Made by a program: the position numbers and the translations under genes. 64,000 nt of DNA, from contig LMJI01000001.1 in NCBI GenBank assembly GCA_001429255.1, positions 2,831,879 through 2,895,878 on the forward strand, given 5' to 3'. Below are positions 1 through 7,103 of the stretch, piece after piece. Below the pieces are notes generated by a model. That model was given only the letters and a program-made list of their open reading frames with translations. It made no database searches and was not told where the DNA came from. This DNA comes from Cellulomonas sp. Root930. Its GTDB lineage: Bacteria; Actinomycetota; Actinomycetes; Actinomycetales; Cellulomonadaceae. Each line of letters opens with the position of its first letter. The stretch's first letter is position 1.

Positions 1-375
1 GTCCTGCGAGGCGGCGTGCAGCACCCACTCGACGCCCACCAGGGCGTCCGAGAGCGAGGACAGGTCGGGCACCGCGATCGGGTCGATCAGGGCGGTGCCG
101 GCGCCCTCGCGCCGCAGCTGGACCAGGTAGGTGCGCTGGCCGTAGCGGTACCCCGACGCGCGTTCCGCGTCCACGGCCACCGGCCCGGTGCCGGCCTCGA
201 ACGCGGCGACGACGGCAGCCAGGGCCTCGGGCGTCTCGACGACGGGCGGGATGCCCTCGGCGGGCTCGGTCAGCATGACGATCTCGGGACCGGGGTCGAC
301 CGCGGGGGAGTCGTCGGGGTTCTCCGGAGGCTCGGATGCCCCAGCAGGGGCGCCGGGGATCGCCTCAGGTCGCAT
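1..375 (-). CDS. rnd: Ribonuclease D (3'-5' exonuclease), N-terminal part, cut by left edge
   Basis: The reading frame from the ATG at 375 stays open to base 1, giving the first 125 residues; the rest lies outside the window. After a Pro/acidic leader of about 35 residues there is a DEDD-exonuclease motif I (AVDAERASGYRYGQR) followed by YLVQLRREG, then VEWVLHAAS, which matches the start of actinobacterial RNase D (DEDD exonuclease plus HRDC). Such enzymes trim 3' ends of stable RNA precursors in the cytoplasm. The next genes upstream, a LuxR-type regulator and DUF3000, form a block that is often conserved around rnd in actinomycetes (from memory). The active-site residues beyond motif I and the HRDC domain cannot be checked here. 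Confidence 0.85.
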   Translation of the reverse strand, partial: MRPEAIPGAPAGASEPPENPDDSPAVDPGPEIVMLTEPAEGIPPVVETPEALAAVVAAFEAGTGPVAVDAERASGYRYGQRTYLVQLRREGAGTALIDPIAVPDLSSLSDALVGVEWVLHAASQD

Positions 376-467
376 GAGGTCAACGGTAAGCGACGACGGG
401 GACGCATCTGCGCAGGCCGCGCGGGCGGCGCGTACGACCGCGGGTGCGGCATCCGTACACGCGGGGG

Positions 468-986
468 TCAGGACAGCACGCCGCCGCGGATGGAGATGGC
501 CACCAGCTCGGCGCGGTCGCCCGTGCCCAGCTTGCGGGAGATACGGGCCAGGTGGCTCTTCACGGTGAGCGCCGAGAGGCCGAGGTCCTCGCCGATGAGG
601 CGGTTGGTGCGACCGTCCGCGACGAGCTTGAGCACGCTGACCTCGCGTGCGGTCAGGTCGGGCAGCGGCGGCGGCGGAGCGGTCACGGCGGCTGCGCGCG
701 GCAGGCTCGGCGTGGTGGTGCCGGCGACGACCCCGCGCAGGCCGCCCTGCAGCAGGATGCCCAGCTCGGGACGGCTGGCGCGGCGGGTGAGCACCACGAC
801 CCGCGGAGCTCCCCGGCGGCGGAGGTTGCGGACGAGGGGCGCCCCGTCGCCGTCGGCCACCTCGGTGACGACCACGCACATCTGCTGCGTGGAGGCGGGT
901 GGCACGGTGCGGGAGCCGGGCACGCCGGGCCGCAGCTCCGGACGTCGCGCCGGGGCCAGGTCTCGTCGCAGAGGCTCGATGGTCAC
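468..986 (-). CDS. Orphan LuxR-family regulator with a shortened receiver-like domain
   Basis: This is a 172-residue protein. The C-terminal third (LTAREVSVLKLVADGRTN to TVKSHLARISRKLG) is a clear LuxR/NarL helix-turn-helix. The middle (VVVLTRRASRPELGILLQGG) resembles only the second half of a response-regulator receiver. I see no acidic pocket near the N terminus and no phospho-acceptor Asp, so it probably does not work by phosphorylation. The frame is open far upstream, but GTG at 986 is the last plausible start before a long Arg/Pro-rich shadow stretch; there is no strong Shine-Dalgarno. It sits between rnd and the DUF3000 gene on the same strand. Its DNA target is unknown. Confidence 0.8.
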   Translation of the reverse strand: MTIEPLRRDLAPARRPELRPGVPGSRTVPPASTQQMCVVVTEVADGDGAPLVRNLRRRGAPRVVVLTRRASRPELGILLQGGLRGVVAGTTTPSLPRAAAVTAPPPPLPDLTAREVSVLKLVADGRTNRLIGEDLGLSALTVKSHLARISRKLGTGDRAELVAISIRGGVLS

Positions 987-1057
987 AGGCGAGTCATCGG
1001 CACCATGACCTGACGACTTGAGTCGGTTGCGTTGCGCGTGCCCCCCCGGGCTCGTGT

Positions 1058-1642
1058 TCAGCGCCTCGGCCCGAAGGCGACGACGCCGTCGGGCAGGGGT
1101 TCGAGGCCGGCTGCGGTGCACAGGAGGGTGCCCCAGGCCTGCAGGTGCGGGCCGAGATCCTCGTCGGCGGCGGTCCACGAGGCGCGGATCTCCAGCTCGG
1201 TCTGCTCGGACCGGCGCTCCAGCGCGCCGAAGCTCTGTGACAGCACCCGCGTGACGGTTCCCCCGGCGGCGTGCGCGTCGAGGCCGGACTCCTCGAGCGC
1301 GTCCGTGAACCAGGTCCAGGCCACCTCGGCGAGCATCGGGTCGGCGCCGACCTCGGCCTCGAGCGTCGCCCGGACGAGCGTGACCAGGCGGAAGTGCCCG
1401 TCCCAGGCCTCCTGGCCGGCCGGGTCGTACAGGACGACGAATCGCCCGGACGCCAGCTCGGAGGCGGCGACGGACCGGCGGGCGGTGCGCACCTCGGCGG
1501 TGAGCGCGGCGGAGAAGGGCGCGATGCGTGCCGGGCCGGGCACCTCGTCGAGGATCACCTCGGGGCGGACGGTCACCCGGCGCAACGAACGCAGCGCGCT
1601 GACGAACTCGACGGGGACGTCCTCCGGACCAGCGGGTGTCAC
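1058..1642 (-). CDS. DUF3000 family protein
   Basis: A 194-residue soluble protein of unknown function. The sequence (VEFVSALRSLRRVTVRPE near the N terminus, then RFVVLYDPAGQEAWDGHFRL and EVAWTWFTDALEE) matches the DUF3000 family, which is largely restricted to actinobacteria. The GTG at 1642 is chosen because the residues upstream of it are low-complexity Arg/Pro. The gene is first in a minus-strand group with the orphan LuxR regulator (71 bp downstream) and rnd, and it diverges from gnd across 239 bp. No catalytic motif is visible. Confidence 0.85.
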   Translation of the reverse strand: MTPAGPEDVPVEFVSALRSLRRVTVRPEVILDEVPGPARIAPFSAALTAEVRTARRSVAASELASGRFVVLYDPAGQEAWDGHFRLVTLVRATLEAEVGADPMLAEVAWTWFTDALEESGLDAHAAGGTVTRVLSQSFGALERRSEQTELEIRASWTAADEDLGPHLQAWGTLLCTAAGLEPLPDGVVAFGPRR

Positions 1643-1677
1643 GTGGTGGAGCGTACGGGCGACGTGACCCGAACGGG

Positions 1678-1751
1678 TGTCCGGCACGCCGCCGCCGCCG
1701 GGCGGTCGTCTCGTTGTCCGGCACGCCGATCCCGACCCGGGCATGCCGGAC
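1678..1751. promoter_or_regulatory. Three copies of GTCCGGCA in the DUF3000/gnd divergent promoter region
   Basis: The 239-bp gap 1643-1881 contains the 14-mer TGTCCGGCACGCCG at 1678-1691 and again at 1715-1728 (37 bp apart), plus the inverted core TGCCGGAC at 1744-1751. A possible -10 box, TAGGCT, follows at 1752-1757, pointing towards gnd. The arrangement looks like an operator cluster, but no regulator is known to me for this motif, and such GC-rich words also recur by chance. Confidence 0.4.
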
Positions 1752-1881
1752 TAGGCTGGCTCGCGCACCCAGCACCCCCGGACGTCGCCGCACCCGACCT
1801 GCGCCTGCACGTGCCCAGCACCTGCTCGCCGCCCTCGCGGACGCGGCCGTGCCGGCCGTCGATCGAAGGAGCACGCCCCGC

Positions 1882-3336
1882 ATGGTCGCCTCAGGAACCG
1901 CCACCGGAACCGCGCAGATCGGCGTCACCGGGTTGGCGGTGATGGGCCGCAACCTGGCCCGGAACTTCGCGCGCAACGGCTACACGGTGGCGATCCACAA
2001 CCGCTCGTACGCCAAGACCGCCTCGCTCGTGGCGGACCACGGCGACGAGGGCGCGTTCGTGCCGTCGGAGTCGGTCGAGGACTTCGTCGCGTCGCTGGCC
2101 CGGCCGCGCAAGGTCGTCGTGATGGTCAAGGCCGGCGGCCCCACGGACGCGGTCATCGACGAGCTGGTGCCGTTCCTGGAGGAGGGCGACATCGTCGTCG
2201 ACGCCGGCAACGCGCACTTCCCGGACACGATCCGCCGCGAGGCCGCCCTGCGGGAGAAGGGGCTCCACTTCGTCGGCTCCGGCGTGTCCGGCGGCGAGGA
2301 GGGCGCGCTGCTCGGCCCGTCGATCATGCCCGGCGGCACCAAGGAGTCGTACGAGTCGCTCGGTCCGATCCTGGAGAAGATCTCCGCCAAGGTCGACGGC
2401 GTGCCGTGCTGCACCTACGTCGGCCCCGACGGCGCCGGGCACTTCGTGAAGATGGTGCACAACGGCATCGAGTACGCCGACATGCAGCTCATCGCCGAGG
2501 CCTACGACCTGCTGCGCCAGGGGCTGGGTGCCTCGGCCGCGGAGATCGGGCAGATCTTCGCCGAGTGGAACACCGGCGACCTGGAGTCGTTCCTCATCGA
2601 GATCACCGCGGACGTCCTGCAGCACGTGGACGCCGAGACGGGGTCGGCGTTCGTCGACATCGTGCTCGACCAGGCGGAGCAGAAGGGCACCGGGCGCTGG
2701 ACCGTCCAGAACGGTCTGGACCTGGGCGTGCCGATCACCGGGATCGCGGAGGCCACCTTCGCCCGTGCGCTGTCCGGCTCCGTGCCGCAGCGGTCCGCAG
2801 CGGTCGGCGTCCTGCAGGCGCACACCACCGAGTGGGACGTCACCGACCGGGACGCGTTCATCGAGGACGTGCGCCTCGCCCTGTACGCGTCCAAGGTCGT
2901 CGCGTACTCGCAGGGCTTCGACCAGATCGCCGCGGCGAGCGCCGAGTTCGGCTGGGACATCGACCGCGGCGCCATGGCCCGCATCTGGCGCGGCGGCTGC
3001 ATCATCCGCGCCCGGTTCCTCAACCGGATCACCGAGGCGTACGAGCGCGACGCGAACCTGCCGCTGCTCCTCGCCGACGAGTACTTCACCGGCGCGGTCG
3101 GCAACGGCGTGGCTGCCTGGCGCCGCATCGTGGCCGGCGCCGCGCTGCACGGGGTGCCGACCCCCGCGTTCGCGTCCTCGCTGAGCTACTACGACGGCGT
3201 GCGTGCCGAGCGGCTGCCTGCCGCCCTGATCCAGGCGCAGCGCGACTTCTTCGGCGCGCACACCTACCGCCGGACCGACAAGGACGGCACGTTCCACACC
3301 GAGTGGTCCGGCGACCGCACCGAGCAGACCGCGTGA
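1882..3336 (+). CDS. gnd: 6-phosphogluconate dehydrogenase, decarboxylating
   Basis: A 484-residue protein, the usual length for the long (GndA-type) enzyme. It oxidatively decarboxylates 6-phosphogluconate to ribulose 5-phosphate with NADP+ in the pentose phosphate pathway. Seen: a Rossmann motif GVTGLAVMGRNLARNFARNG ending in an NRS that suggests NADP; the family motif VGSGVSGGEEGA; the catalytic segment GAGHFVKMVHNGIEYADMQ with Lys, His-Asn-Gly and Tyr; and IWRGGCIIRARFL in the C-terminal all-helical domain. ATG at 1882 is preceded by GAAGGAG at a good distance. The stop overlaps the GTG of the following ATP-grasp gene (GTGA), so the two are translationally coupled. Confidence 0.97.
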   Translation: MVASGTATGTAQIGVTGLAVMGRNLARNFARNGYTVAIHNRSYAKTASLVADHGDEGAFVPSESVEDFVASLARPRKVVVMVKAGGPTDAVIDELVPFLEEGDIVVDAGNAHFPDTIRREAALREKGLHFVGSGVSGGEEGALLGPSIMPGGTKESYESLGPILEKISAKVDGVPCCTYVGPDGAGHFVKMVHNGIEYADMQLIAEAYDLLRQGLGASAAEIGQIFAEWNTGDLESFLIEITADVLQHVDAETGSAFVDIVLDQAEQKGTGRWTVQNGLDLGVPITGIAEATFARALSGSVPQRSAAVGVLQAHTTEWDVTDRDAFIEDVRLALYASKVVAYSQGFDQIAAASAEFGWDIDRGAMARIWRGGCIIRARFLNRITEAYERDANLPLLLADEYFTGAVGNGVAAWRRIVAGAALHGVPTPAFASSLSYYDGVRAERLPAALIQAQRDFFGAHTYRRTDKDGTFHTEWSGDRTEQTA

Positions 3337-4565
3337 GCGGGACCACGCTGCAGCCCGTCATCCTCGGCGCCGACATCGGCGTGTACGCCCTGGCCCGCTC
3401 GTTCCACGAGGCCTACGGCGTCACCTCCGTGGTCGTGGCCGGCGCGGCGCTCGGTCCGGTCGCGCACTCGCGCATCGTCCGGCACGAGATCGTCGCGGAC
3501 GGTCACGACCCCCGCCAGCTGGTGGACCGGCTGGTCGAGGTCGCGAAGGCCAACCCCGACAGCCGGCTGCTGCTCATGGCCAACTCGGACTGGCTGGTCC
3601 GCGTGGTCGTCCAGCACCGCGCGCTGCTCGAGCAGTACTACGTGGTGCCGTTCCTGTCGGAGCACCTGCTCGACCGGATCTCCGACAAGGCGACCTTCGC
3701 GGAGATCTGCGACGACCTCGGGATCTCCGTGCCGCGGACGATCGTGCAGGAGTTCGGCTCGGAGCCGTGGGAAGCCGCACCGGTCGACCTGGAGTACCCG
3801 CTGATCGCGAAGGCGGCCAGCAGCGCGGACTACCAGGACGTCGAGTTCGAGGGCAAGAAGAAGGTCTTCGAGATCGCCACCGTCGACGAGCTCACGTGGC
3901 TCTGGGGCGCGCTGCGCGGCGCCGGCTTCCGCGGCCGGTTCGTGGTGCAGGAGCTGGTGCCGGGCGACGACACGCAGATGCGGTCCATCACCGCGTACGT
4001 GGACACGCACGGCGAGATCACGCTGCTGTGCTCGGCGCATGTGCTCCTGGAGGAGCACACGCCGTCCGGCCTGGGCAACCCGGCCGCGATGATCACCAGC
4101 CGGGACGACGCGATGCTCGAGCAGGCGCGGACGTTCCTCGCGTCGACGGGGTACCGGGGGTTCGCCAACTTCGACGTCAAGGTGGATCCGCGCACCGGTG
4201 CGTTCCGGTTCTTCGAGGTCAACCCGCGGATCGGCCGGAACAACTACTACGTGACCGCCGCGGGGGCCAACCCGATGCGGTTCGTGGTCGAGGACGCCGT
4301 CGAGGGTCGCTCGGTGCCGCCGGTCGTGGTCGACAAGGAGATCCTCTACTCGGTCGTCCCGCACCGGCTGCTGCTGCGCTACGTGCGCGATCCGGAGCTG
4401 GCCGCGCGGGTCCGCCGGCTGATCAAGGCGAACGCGGTCGCGCACCCGTTGGCGTACCGGGGGGACCTGTCGCCGCGTCGACGCCTGTACGTCTGGATGG
4501 CGCTGGTCAACCAGGTCCGCAAGTTCCGCCGGTACTACCCGGCGGTCACGTCGACCGGGTTCTGA
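3333..4565 (+). CDS. ATP-grasp carboxylate-amine ligase, D-aspartate-ligase-like
   Basis: A 410-residue cytoplasmic ligase. The N terminus (VILGADIGVYALARSFHEAY) closely recalls D-aspartate ligase (Asl), which activates a D-amino acid as acyl phosphate and adds it to the peptidoglycan stem peptide. The ATP-grasp core follows: YPLIAKAA with a downstream KKKVFE, FVVQELVPGDD, and the Mg-binding FFEVNPRIGRNN. The C terminus is basic (RRRLYVWMALVNQ). The GTG overlaps the gnd stop. Cellulomonas-type walls carry a D-Glu or D-Asp bridge on L-ornithine, so a role in building that bridge is attractive, but this is inference. Another amino-acid or carbamoyl-type ligase remains possible. Confidence 0.75.
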   Translation: MSGTTLQPVILGADIGVYALARSFHEAYGVTSVVVAGAALGPVAHSRIVRHEIVADGHDPRQLVDRLVEVAKANPDSRLLLMANSDWLVRVVVQHRALLEQYYVVPFLSEHLLDRISDKATFAEICDDLGISVPRTIVQEFGSEPWEAAPVDLEYPLIAKAASSADYQDVEFEGKKKVFEIATVDELTWLWGALRGAGFRGRFVVQELVPGDDTQMRSITAYVDTHGEITLLCSAHVLLEEHTPSGLGNPAAMITSRDDAMLEQARTFLASTGYRGFANFDVKVDPRTGAFRFFEVNPRIGRNNYYVTAAGANPMRFVVEDAVEGRSVPPVVVDKEILYSVVPHRLLLRYVRDPELAARVRRLIKANAVAHPLAYRGDLSPRRRLYVWMALVNQVRKFRRYYPAVTSTGF

Positions 4566-4574
4566 GGACGCGCG

Positions 4575-4606
4575 AGAGGCCGGCACCCAGCGGGGTGCCG
4601 GCCTCT
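4575..4606. terminator. Bidirectional rho-independent-type hairpin
   Basis: A perfect 14-bp stem (AGAGGCCGGCACCC, loop AGCG, then the complement) lies between the stop of the ATP-grasp gene at 4565 and the stop of the convergent gene at 4620. There is no real U-tract, which is common for actinobacterial terminators. It can serve both strands. Confidence 0.8.
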
Positions 4607-4619
4607 GGTGCGTCCTGGC

Positions 4620-5105
4620 TCAGCCGAGCTCGCTGGTGCCCGCGTACAGGTGCAGCACCGGGACCTGGAGCTCCTCGCGGGCGCGGGACGCCCAGTCGCG
4701 GTGGAACGTGTCCTCGACGGCGTGCGGGTAGGTCACCACGGCGACCTCGGCGACGTCACCGTCCGCGACCGCGGCCTTGAGGGCGGGCAGCGGGTCGTCG
4801 TCGACCACCGTGCCGGTGGCCTCCCGGCCGGCCGCGGCGAACGCCGCGATGCTCCCGGCCAGCTGCTCGTCCGCCGTGGCCTTGGCCTCGTGGTGGGACG
4901 GCTCCTTGCCGAGGGCGCGGTGCCACGCCTCCTTGAGCTCGCCGAGGCTGAGGTTGTCGATGATCGTCGAGACGAGCGGGCGGTCCGTGTCCGCCGGGAC
5001 GAGCACGCGGTACGCGTACGTCTCGCCCTCGTGCAGGGCGAGCAGGTTCGCCACGTCGGCGCTGGCCAGGGTGTCCTCCGTGAGGACGATGATCGTGTCG
5101 GTCAC
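4620..5105 (-). CDS. Conserved protein of unknown function, last gene of the sulfur operon
   Basis: A 161-residue soluble protein (TDTIIVLTEDTLASADVAN at the start, DWASRAREELQVPVLHLYAG at the end). The alternating beta/alpha pattern resembles a single universal-stress-protein-like or HUP fold, but no ATP-binding GxxGxxxS motif is visible, so I leave it unnamed. The ATG at 5105 overlaps the stop of the RibD-C gene (ATGA), making it the eighth coupled gene of the operon. The strong hairpin at 4575-4606 then ends transcription. Its position suggests it is made with the sulfate assimilation enzymes; whether it works with them is unknown. Confidence 0.75.
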   Translation of the reverse strand: MTDTIIVLTEDTLASADVANLLALHEGETYAYRVLVPADTDRPLVSTIIDNLSLGELKEAWHRALGKEPSHHEAKATADEQLAGSIAAFAAAGREATGTVVDDDPLPALKAAVADGDVAEVAVVTYPHAVEDTFHRDWASRAREELQVPVLHLYAGTSELG

Positions 5106-5905
5106 GCGCCGAGCCTAGCCACCTGCCAGCGACCCAGCAGCACGCCGTCCGCGTGCAGCAGGTGCCGGAGGGTGAGCGCGCGCGCCGGCTCGAACCACGT
5201 GGGCAGGTGCGTCACGCGCCCCGCGGGGCCGCCGACCAGCTGCGGGCTCCACGTGAGGCAGAGCTCGTCGACCAGGTCCGCGTCCACCAGCTGGGCCAGG
5301 AGCGTCGGGCCGCCCTCGGCCAGGATGTGCATCAGCCCGCGCTCGGCGAGGGCGGCGACGACAGCGCGGGGATCGACGGCGCCGGGCACCCCGCCGTCCG
5401 CGACGATCACCCGATCGGCCCCGATCCGCGCGCGCAGGGCCCCCAGCGACGGGGCAGAGCCGGTGGTGAGCACGAGCGGGGGGCGGTCGGTGTCGAGCAG
5501 CGAGTCGGGGAGCTCGCCGCCGGCCGTGACGATCGCGAGCTCCAGGGCGTCCGGCCGGCCGAGCGTCCTCCGGGCGGCTCTCAGCTCCGGGGGCACGTCC
5601 AGCGGCGGGTAGCGCTCCGCGCGGGCGGTGCCGGCACCCACCAGGACGACGTCCGCCAGGGCACGCAGCACGCGGAACACCCGGAGGTCGGCGGGGCCGT
5701 TGATCGACCCGCTCACGCGGTTGGCGCCGGTCGCGGCGCCGTCGACGGTGCTCACCATGTTGGCGCGCACGTGCGCACCGGTGCCCGGCCCGTCCGCGAA
5801 CATGGCGACCAGCTCGGCCTCGTCACCGCGGGGTGCGAGGTGCCGCACGGGGGCGTCGAGCGGCAGCAGCACGTCGAGCGCAGGAAGGTCGGGCACGCTC
5901 GCCAA
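5102..5905 (-). CDS. RibD C-terminal / dihydrofolate-reductase-fold reductase
   Basis: About 267 residues with the RibD-C reductase fold: RANMVSTVDGAATG, DLRVFRVLRALADVVLVGAGTARAE and HILAEGGPTLLAQLVDADLVDEL are the family's substrate and NADPH-binding segments. There is no zinc deaminase domain, so this is a stand-alone pyrimidine-reductase-type protein and not a full RibD. The substrate cannot be read from sequence. The start is either TTG at 5905, directly after the siroheme-synthase stop, or GTG at 5896; neither has a clear Shine-Dalgarno, consistent with re-initiation from the upstream gene. It overlaps the next gene by 4 bp. Confidence 0.82.
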   Translation of the reverse strand: MASVPDLPALDVLLPLDAPVRHLAPRGDEAELVAMFADGPGTGAHVRANMVSTVDGAATGANRVSGSINGPADLRVFRVLRALADVVLVGAGTARAERYPPLDVPPELRAARRTLGRPDALELAIVTAGGELPDSLLDTDRPPLVLTTGSAPSLGALRARIGADRVIVADGGVPGAVDPRAVVAALAERGLMHILAEGGPTLLAQLVDADLVDELCLTWSPQLVGGPAGRVTHLPTWFEPARALTLRHLLHADGVLLGRWQVARLGA

Positions 5906-5906
5906 C

Positions 5907-7103
5907 CTAGGCCAGGACGTCCGCCAGCGCCGCCACGTCCCCGATCACGACGACGGCCGGGTTGCCGACGCCACGCTCCCGGGCCCGGTCCGCGATGTCG
6001 GCCAGCGTCCCGACCGTCGTCCGCTGCGCGGGCAGGGTGCCGTTCTCGATGATGGCGACCGGGGTGCCGGGGTCCTTGCCGTGCGCCAGGAGGGCACGCG
6101 TGTGCGAGGGCAGCTGTGCGACGCCCATGAGCAGGACGAGCGTGCCGTCCAGGCGCGCCAGGGTGGCCCAGTCGGGGGCGGTGTCGTGCGCGGACAGGAT
6201 GGTCACCTGGCGGGCCATCCCGCGGTGCGTCACGGGGATCCCCGCGGCCGCCGGCACGGCGAGGGCGCTCGTCACGCCCGGGACGACCTCGACGGGGACG
6301 CCCGCGGTGAGGCACGCCAGCACCTCCTCGCCGCCGCGGCCGAGCACGAACGAGTCGCCGCCCTTGAGGCGCACCACGCGGTGGCCGGCCCGGGCGCGCT
6401 CCACGAGGACCGCGTTGATCTCGGTCTGCGTCAGGGTGTGCGCGTGCGGGGACTTGCCGGCCTCGATGACCTCGACCGCCGGGTCCAGCTCCGCCAGCAG
6501 CGCGCGCGGCGCCAGGCGGTCGACGACCACGACGTCGGCCTCGGCCAGCGCGCGGCGTCCCCGGGTGGTGATGAGGCCGGGGTCGCCGGGGCCGCCGCCG
6601 ACGAGGGTCACGCGGCCGGTCGTCGGGCGGTGGTGGCGCAGGGGGAGCCCGCCGGTGTCCAGCAGGAGCGCGATCGCGTTGCGCAGCGCGACCGCCCGGC
6701 GTGGGTCGCCGCCGGTGCCGATGGCGACGGTCACGTCGCCGGACCGCGCGACCGCCGGCGTCCAGGCGCTGGACGCGCTCGCGTCGTCCGCGCGGACGCA
6801 CCACAGGCGGGAGGCCTCGGCGTCGGCCGCGACCGCGTCGTCGACCGCGCGGTCGCCCGTCGCGGTGTGCACGAGCCAGGCGGCGTCGAGGTCGGTGGCG
6901 AGGTAGTCGCGTGCGCGCCAGGTCACGCGTCCGGCGGACGCGAGCTCCGCGAGGTCCTCGCACAGCGCCGGTGCGACGACGACGACGTCCGCGCCGTCGT
7001 CGACCAGCCGTGCCGCGCGGCGGGCGGCGACGGGGCCGCCGCCCACGACGACGACGCGCCGACCGTGGACGTCGAGCAGCAGCGGGTGCTGGGGGGAGCT
7101 CAT
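5907..7103 (-). CDS. cysG: Fused siroheme synthase: precorrin-2 dehydrogenase + uroporphyrinogen-III C-methyltransferase
   Basis: A 398-residue two-domain protein. The N-terminal 150 residues contain the NAD-binding motif VVVVGGGPVAARRAARL of CysG/Met8-type dehydrogenases. Residues from about 165 form a SUMT: VTLVGGGPGDPGLITTRG, VRLKGGDSFVLGRGGEE, VVPGVTSA and PVTHRG are canonical S-adenosylmethionine and tetrapyrrole motifs. Together they make sirohydrochlorin for siroheme, the cofactor of the sulfite reductase encoded at the head of this operon. Unlike full CysG (about 460 aa), the middle dimerisation/ferrochelatase segment is short, so iron insertion may be weak or done elsewhere. ATG at 7103 overlaps the cysN stop by 4 bp. 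Confidence 0.9.
   Translation of the reverse strand: MSSPQHPLLLDVHGRRVVVVGGGPVAARRAARLVDDGADVVVVAPALCEDLAELASAGRVTWRARDYLATDLDAAWLVHTATGDRAVDDAVAADAEASRLWCVRADDASASSAWTPAVARSGDVTVAIGTGGDPRRAVALRNAIALLLDTGGLPLRHHRPTTGRVTLVGGGPGDPGLITTRGRRALAEADVVVVDRLAPRALLAELDPAVEVIEAGKSPHAHTLTQTEINAVLVERARAGHRVVRLKGGDSFVLGRGGEEVLACLTAGVPVEVVPGVTSALAVPAAAGIPVTHRGMARQVTILSAHDTAPDWATLARLDGTLVLLMGVAQLPSHTRALLAHGKDPGTPVAIIENGTLPAQRTTVGTLADIADRARERGVGNPAVVVIGDVAALADVLA

Noticed and set aside
468..1976. A 502-codon minus-strand frame that would fuse the LuxR regulator to a long Arg/Pro-rich N terminus
   Set aside because: The upstream part is the wrong-frame shadow of the DUF3000 gene and has no domain or ribosome-binding site.
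2406..4565. A plus-strand frame joining gnd and the ATP-grasp gene
   Set aside because: Its first third is out of frame with gnd. The two genes are separate with a GTGA overlap.
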